From an uncultured Collinsella sp. (lineage in GTDB: Bacteria; Actinomycetota; Coriobacteriia; Coriobacteriales; Coriobacteriaceae), in the NCBI GenBank assembly GCA_902482185.1, contig CABSZR010000012.1:1-14610 (forward strand): 14,610 nt of DNA. The letters are read 5' to 3'. The translations under genes were made by a program, and so were the position numbers. How positions within the stretch are numbered: position 1 is the stretch's first letter; each line of letters begins with the position of its first letter. The notes below the pieces were generated by a model, which saw nothing but the letters and a program-made list of their open reading frames with translations, had not been told where the DNA came from and ran no database searches. Of this stretch, positions 12,325 to 14,610 are shown one piece after another.

Positions 12325-13257
12325 ATGATTTACACGCTCACTGCAAATCCCGCCATTGACTACAACATCGCCTGCGACGGTCTTGCTGCCAACACCGTCA
12401 CGCGTACCCGCAACGCCGTCTACACGCCCAACGGCAAGGGCCTCAACGTCTCGTTTACGCTTGACCACTACGGCGTCGACACCACGATCCTGGGCTTTTT
12501 CGCCGGTTTCTCGGGCGAGTTTATCGTTAAGGGCGCCGAGGCCCTGGGCGTGCCCGTCAAGCCCGTGTGGACCGACGGCATCACGCGCGTCAATGTGTTC
12601 CTCAACGCCGGCCCCGACACCGAGTACAACATGGTCAACGCCGGTGCCGCTATCAACGAGGCCAACGAGCAGGAGATGTTTGAGCTCATCGATTCGCTCG
12701 ATGACATGACCTGTCTGGTCATCAGCGGCTCGCTGCCTCCCAACACTTCCGAGGGCTTCCTGGCCGAGGTCCTGCGTCGCGTCAAGGCCAAGGGGGCCGA
12801 GTTCGTCCTCGATATCTCGAGCCATCAGCTGGCAGACCTCATTGCCATGGAGCCGCTGCTGATCAAGCCCAATGACGATGAGCTGCTCGACATCTTTGGC
12901 ATTAAGGTGAGCGGTGGCGACGACGAGTCCGTCAAGGGCGCGATGGCCGAGCTGCACGCCAAGGGCGCCAAGAACGTGCTGCTGACCCTTGGTGGCGACG
13001 GCGCGTACTTCTCCAACGGCGAGCACATCTGGTTTGCCAATCGCACCTTCGACGTCAAGCTGCTGTCGACGGTGTGCGCCGGCGATTCCTCGCTGGCTGC
13101 CTTCCTGTCCGTATGGCACGACGCCCCCGAGCGAGTCGAGGATGCCCTGCGCCTTTCGATGGCTACCGGCGCCAACGTGGTCGAGTGCCCGGGCCTGGGC
13201 GATTTTGCCAAGGTGGACGAATATAAGAAGCACATCGAGGTTCGCCAGGTCTGCTAG
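12325..13257 (+). CDS. fruK: 1-phosphofructokinase family protein (PfkB superfamily), second copy
   Basis: A 310-residue paralogue of the preceding kinase, of equal length and colinear throughout. It should convert fructose 1-phosphate, delivered by the PTS permease, to fructose 1,6-bisphosphate for glycolysis. Tagatose 6-phosphate or fructose 6-phosphate are alternatives within the family. It keeps the more standard residues: NGKGLNVS (36-43) with Asn41, SGSLPPNTS, IKPNDDELL, LTLGGDGAYFSNG, and STVCAGDSSLAAF with catalytic Asp254 and Ser255. Like its neighbour it has Cys (251) where the family usually has the first Gly of GAGD. I chose the ATG at 12325 because AAAGGA lies six bases upstream and MIYTLTANPAID aligns with the paralogue; an in-frame GTG at 12310 is too early. 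It has its own promoter and terminator. Confidence 0.92.
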   Translation: MIYTLTANPAIDYNIACDGLAANTVTRTRNAVYTPNGKGLNVSFTLDHYGVDTTILGFFAGFSGEFIVKGAEALGVPVKPVWTDGITRVNVFLNAGPDTEYNMVNAGAAINEANEQEMFELIDSLDDMTCLVISGSLPPNTSEGFLAEVLRRVKAKGAEFVLDISSHQLADLIAMEPLLIKPNDDELLDIFGIKVSGGDDESVKGAMAELHAKGAKNVLLTLGGDGAYFSNGEHIWFANRTFDVKLLSTVCAGDSSLAAFLSVWHDAPERVEDALRLSMATGANVVECPGLGDFAKVDEYKKHIEVRQVC

Positions 13258-13280
13258 CCGCATCGATACATCGTTGCCGA

Positions 13281-13315
13281 ACACCCGCTTTGGATTACCA
13301 AGGCGGGTGTTTTTT
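13281..13315 (+). terminator. Intrinsic terminator after the second kinase
   Basis: ACACCCGCTTTGG (13281-13293) pairs with CCAAGGCGGGTGT (13298-13310), one T-G wobble included, around an ATTA loop. A T-run (13310-13315) follows immediately. It lies 23 bases after the stop codon. Confidence 0.93.
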
Positions 13316-13395
13316 GCGCGCTGAACATATGTGGTATCTGCTGTCTCGTTTTATCTAATCAACGACGCGATTGCGTGTGCGCGCTTTCTCGTTTC

Positions 13396-13425
13396 TTGTT
13401 AGACTTCTTGAGAACCATCGATTAA
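13396..13425 (+). promoter_or_regulatory. Weak candidate promoter of the CCA-adding enzyme gene
   Basis: TTGTTA (13396-13401) and GATTAA (13420-13425) are spaced by 18 bases, ending 27 bases before the start codon. The region lies after a strong terminator, so a promoter is needed between 13316 and 13452. Neither box is close to consensus. Confidence 0.3.
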
Positions 13426-13452
13426 CGCTCACAAGTGCAGGAGGCCATAGGC

Positions 13453-14610
13453 ATGTGCAATGTTTCGCTCAACGGTACGCAACCGTCCGATGCGTCCCTA
13501 CGCGTCCTGCGCGCGCTTGAGGCGGCTGGTCTTGAGGCTTGGTACGTGGGCGGTTGGGTGCGCGACGCCCTGATGGGGTGCCCCAGCCACGATGTTGATA
13601 TGTGCTGTAGCGGCCTGTGGCAGGAGTCCAAGGCGGCGCTTGAGGCCGCCGGCATCGTGGTTGTGGAGTCGGGCATTAAATTTGGCGGAATCACGGCTAT
13701 TTCCGATGGCGAGCGTATCGAGGTCACCACGTACCGTCTGGATGGCTTCTATACCGATGGGCGCCATCCTCAGAGCGTCGAGCGCGCCGCCTCGCTCGAG
13801 GACGATCTGGCGCGCCGCGACTTTACCGTCAACGCCATGGCCTGGCATCCCGAGCGCGGGCTTGTCGACCGCTACGACGGCCAGGGTGACTTGGAGCGCA
13901 AGCTGATTCGCGCTGTCGGCGATCCCAAGCGTCGCTTTAACGAGGACGCCCTGCGCATGCTGCGTGCGGTGCGCTTCGCCTGCCGTCTGGACTTTATGAT
14001 TGAGCCCGAGACCAAGCGTGCGCTTGCCGAGTGCGCGCCGCTGCTCGATGCCGTGGCGCGTGAGCGTGTGGGTATTGAGCTCGAGGGCATTCTTTCGACC
14101 GGTCATGGGGGAGACGCGATGCTCCGCTATCCCGAGCTCATCTGCGCCGCCGTGCCCGAGTTGGCTGCGGGTCGCGGGTTTGATCAGCGCAGTGTCTATC
14201 ACGCGTTTAACGTCTACGAGCATATCGCCCGCGTGCTGACGGTGGCAGGGGAGCTGGCACTGTGCGATGGTGTTGCGCCCTCGTCGAGTCTTATGTGGGC
14301 GGCGTTTTTGCACGATGTGTCCAAGCCCGAGTGCTTCACGGTCGACCATGCCGGTAGCGGACACTTCTACGGTCATCCCGAGCTCGGCGCCAAGAAGGCG
14401 CGCGTCATTATGGATCGCCTGGCGCTCTCGCACGACTTGGTGCGCGACGTGTGCCTGCTCATCAAATACCATGACAAGCCGCTGCGCCCCGAGCGCTCCT
14501 GTCTGCTCAATATGATGCGCGCGCTTTCGGGTGAGGGCGTCGACACGGCCCGCCTGATTGACGAGCTCATGGACCTTAAGCGTGCCGACACACTTGGCAA
14601 GGCCCCGTCG
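13453..14610 (+). CDS. cca: CCA-adding tRNA nucleotidyltransferase (HD-domain type), 3' end outside the window
   Basis: This enzyme builds or repairs the 3' CCA end of tRNAs using CTP and ATP, without a template. 386 codons are present and the frame is open at the window edge. The class II polymerase head shows YVGGWVRDALMG (31-42) and the metal-binding pair Asp47 and Asp49 in SHDVDM. It then shows RRDFTVNAMAW and the neck motif RRFNEDALRMLRAVRFACR. An HD hydrolase-like domain follows with FLHDVSKPECF (His287-Asp288) and further histidines near GHFYGHPELG. The AGGAGG at 13439-13444, eight bases upstream, fixes the ATG at 13453. It is apparently unrelated to the PTS locus, from which it is separated by a strong terminator. 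A poly(A) polymerase is the main alternative, but the HD domain and actinobacterial context favour CCA addition. Confidence 0.95.
   Translation, partial: MCNVSLNGTQPSDASLRVLRALEAAGLEAWYVGGWVRDALMGCPSHDVDMCCSGLWQESKAALEAAGIVVVESGIKFGGITAISDGERIEVTTYRLDGFYTDGRHPQSVERAASLEDDLARRDFTVNAMAWHPERGLVDRYDGQGDLERKLIRAVGDPKRRFNEDALRMLRAVRFACRLDFMIEPETKRALAECAPLLDAVARERVGIELEGILSTGHGGDAMLRYPELICAAVPELAAGRGFDQRSVYHAFNVYEHIARVLTVAGELALCDGVAPSSSLMWAAFLHDVSKPECFTVDHAGSGHFYGHPELGAKKARVIMDRLALSHDLVRDVCLLIKYHDKPLRPERSCLLNMMRALSGEGVDTARLIDELMDLKRADTLGKAPS

Noticed and set aside
13592..13906. 104-codon open frame inside the CCA-adding enzyme gene
   Set aside because: It is an out-of-frame shadow; the frame starting at 13453 carries all the nucleotidyltransferase motifs.

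Overview
The window looks like chromosome of a high-GC Coriobacteriia actinobacterium, most likely Collinsella or a close relative. That is an inference from overall GC richness, strong AAGGAGG-type ribosome sites, the gene order and general familiarity with the protein sequences; no search was run.

Left part (1-5310, all + strand): the last codons of an upstream gene (probably an M24 aminopeptidase) and an intrinsic terminator are followed by a tightly packed housekeeping run: efp, an Asp23/Gls24-family gene, nusB, xseB, tlyA, nadK and recN. Several junctions overlap (tlyA/nadK as ATGA; nadK/recN by 11 bases), so tlyA-nadK-recN at least should be co-transcribed. The run joins translation (EF-P, TlyA rRNA methylation), transcription antitermination (NusB), NADP supply (NadK) and DNA repair (RecN, Exo VII small subunit). 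xseB has no xseA beside it.

Middle and right part (5370-13257): an apparently complete fructose-type phosphotransferase locus. A divergent RpiR-type regulator (- strand) faces a single-chain EIIBCA permease. Then come HPr (ptsH), Enzyme I (ptsI) and two tandem PfkB/1-phosphofructokinase paralogues. PEP phosphate would flow EI -> HPr -> EIIA -> EIIB -> sugar, and the kinases would then act on the sugar phosphate. The permease, HPr and each kinase have signs of separate transcription units: terminators after the permease, after HPr and after each kinase. The two clearest promoter regions (permease and second kinase) share a -10 box fused to CTTTCA, followed 16-17 bases later by TGAAAG. This is a candidate shared operator.

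The 525-base gap between the permease and ptsH holds the oddest DNA: a terminator, a 24-bp near-perfect palindrome arm pair, a 129-base giant hairpin with 31-bp perfect arms, and a short ptsH leader with two mutually exclusive stems, one of which would bury the HPr ribosome site.

Right edge (13453-14610): a CCA-adding tRNA nucleotidyltransferase that runs off the window. I see no CRISPR array, tRNA, rRNA, transposase or phage gene. The novel-looking material is in the non-coding palindromes, the leader switch, the shared operator, and the altered active-site motifs in the kinase pair.
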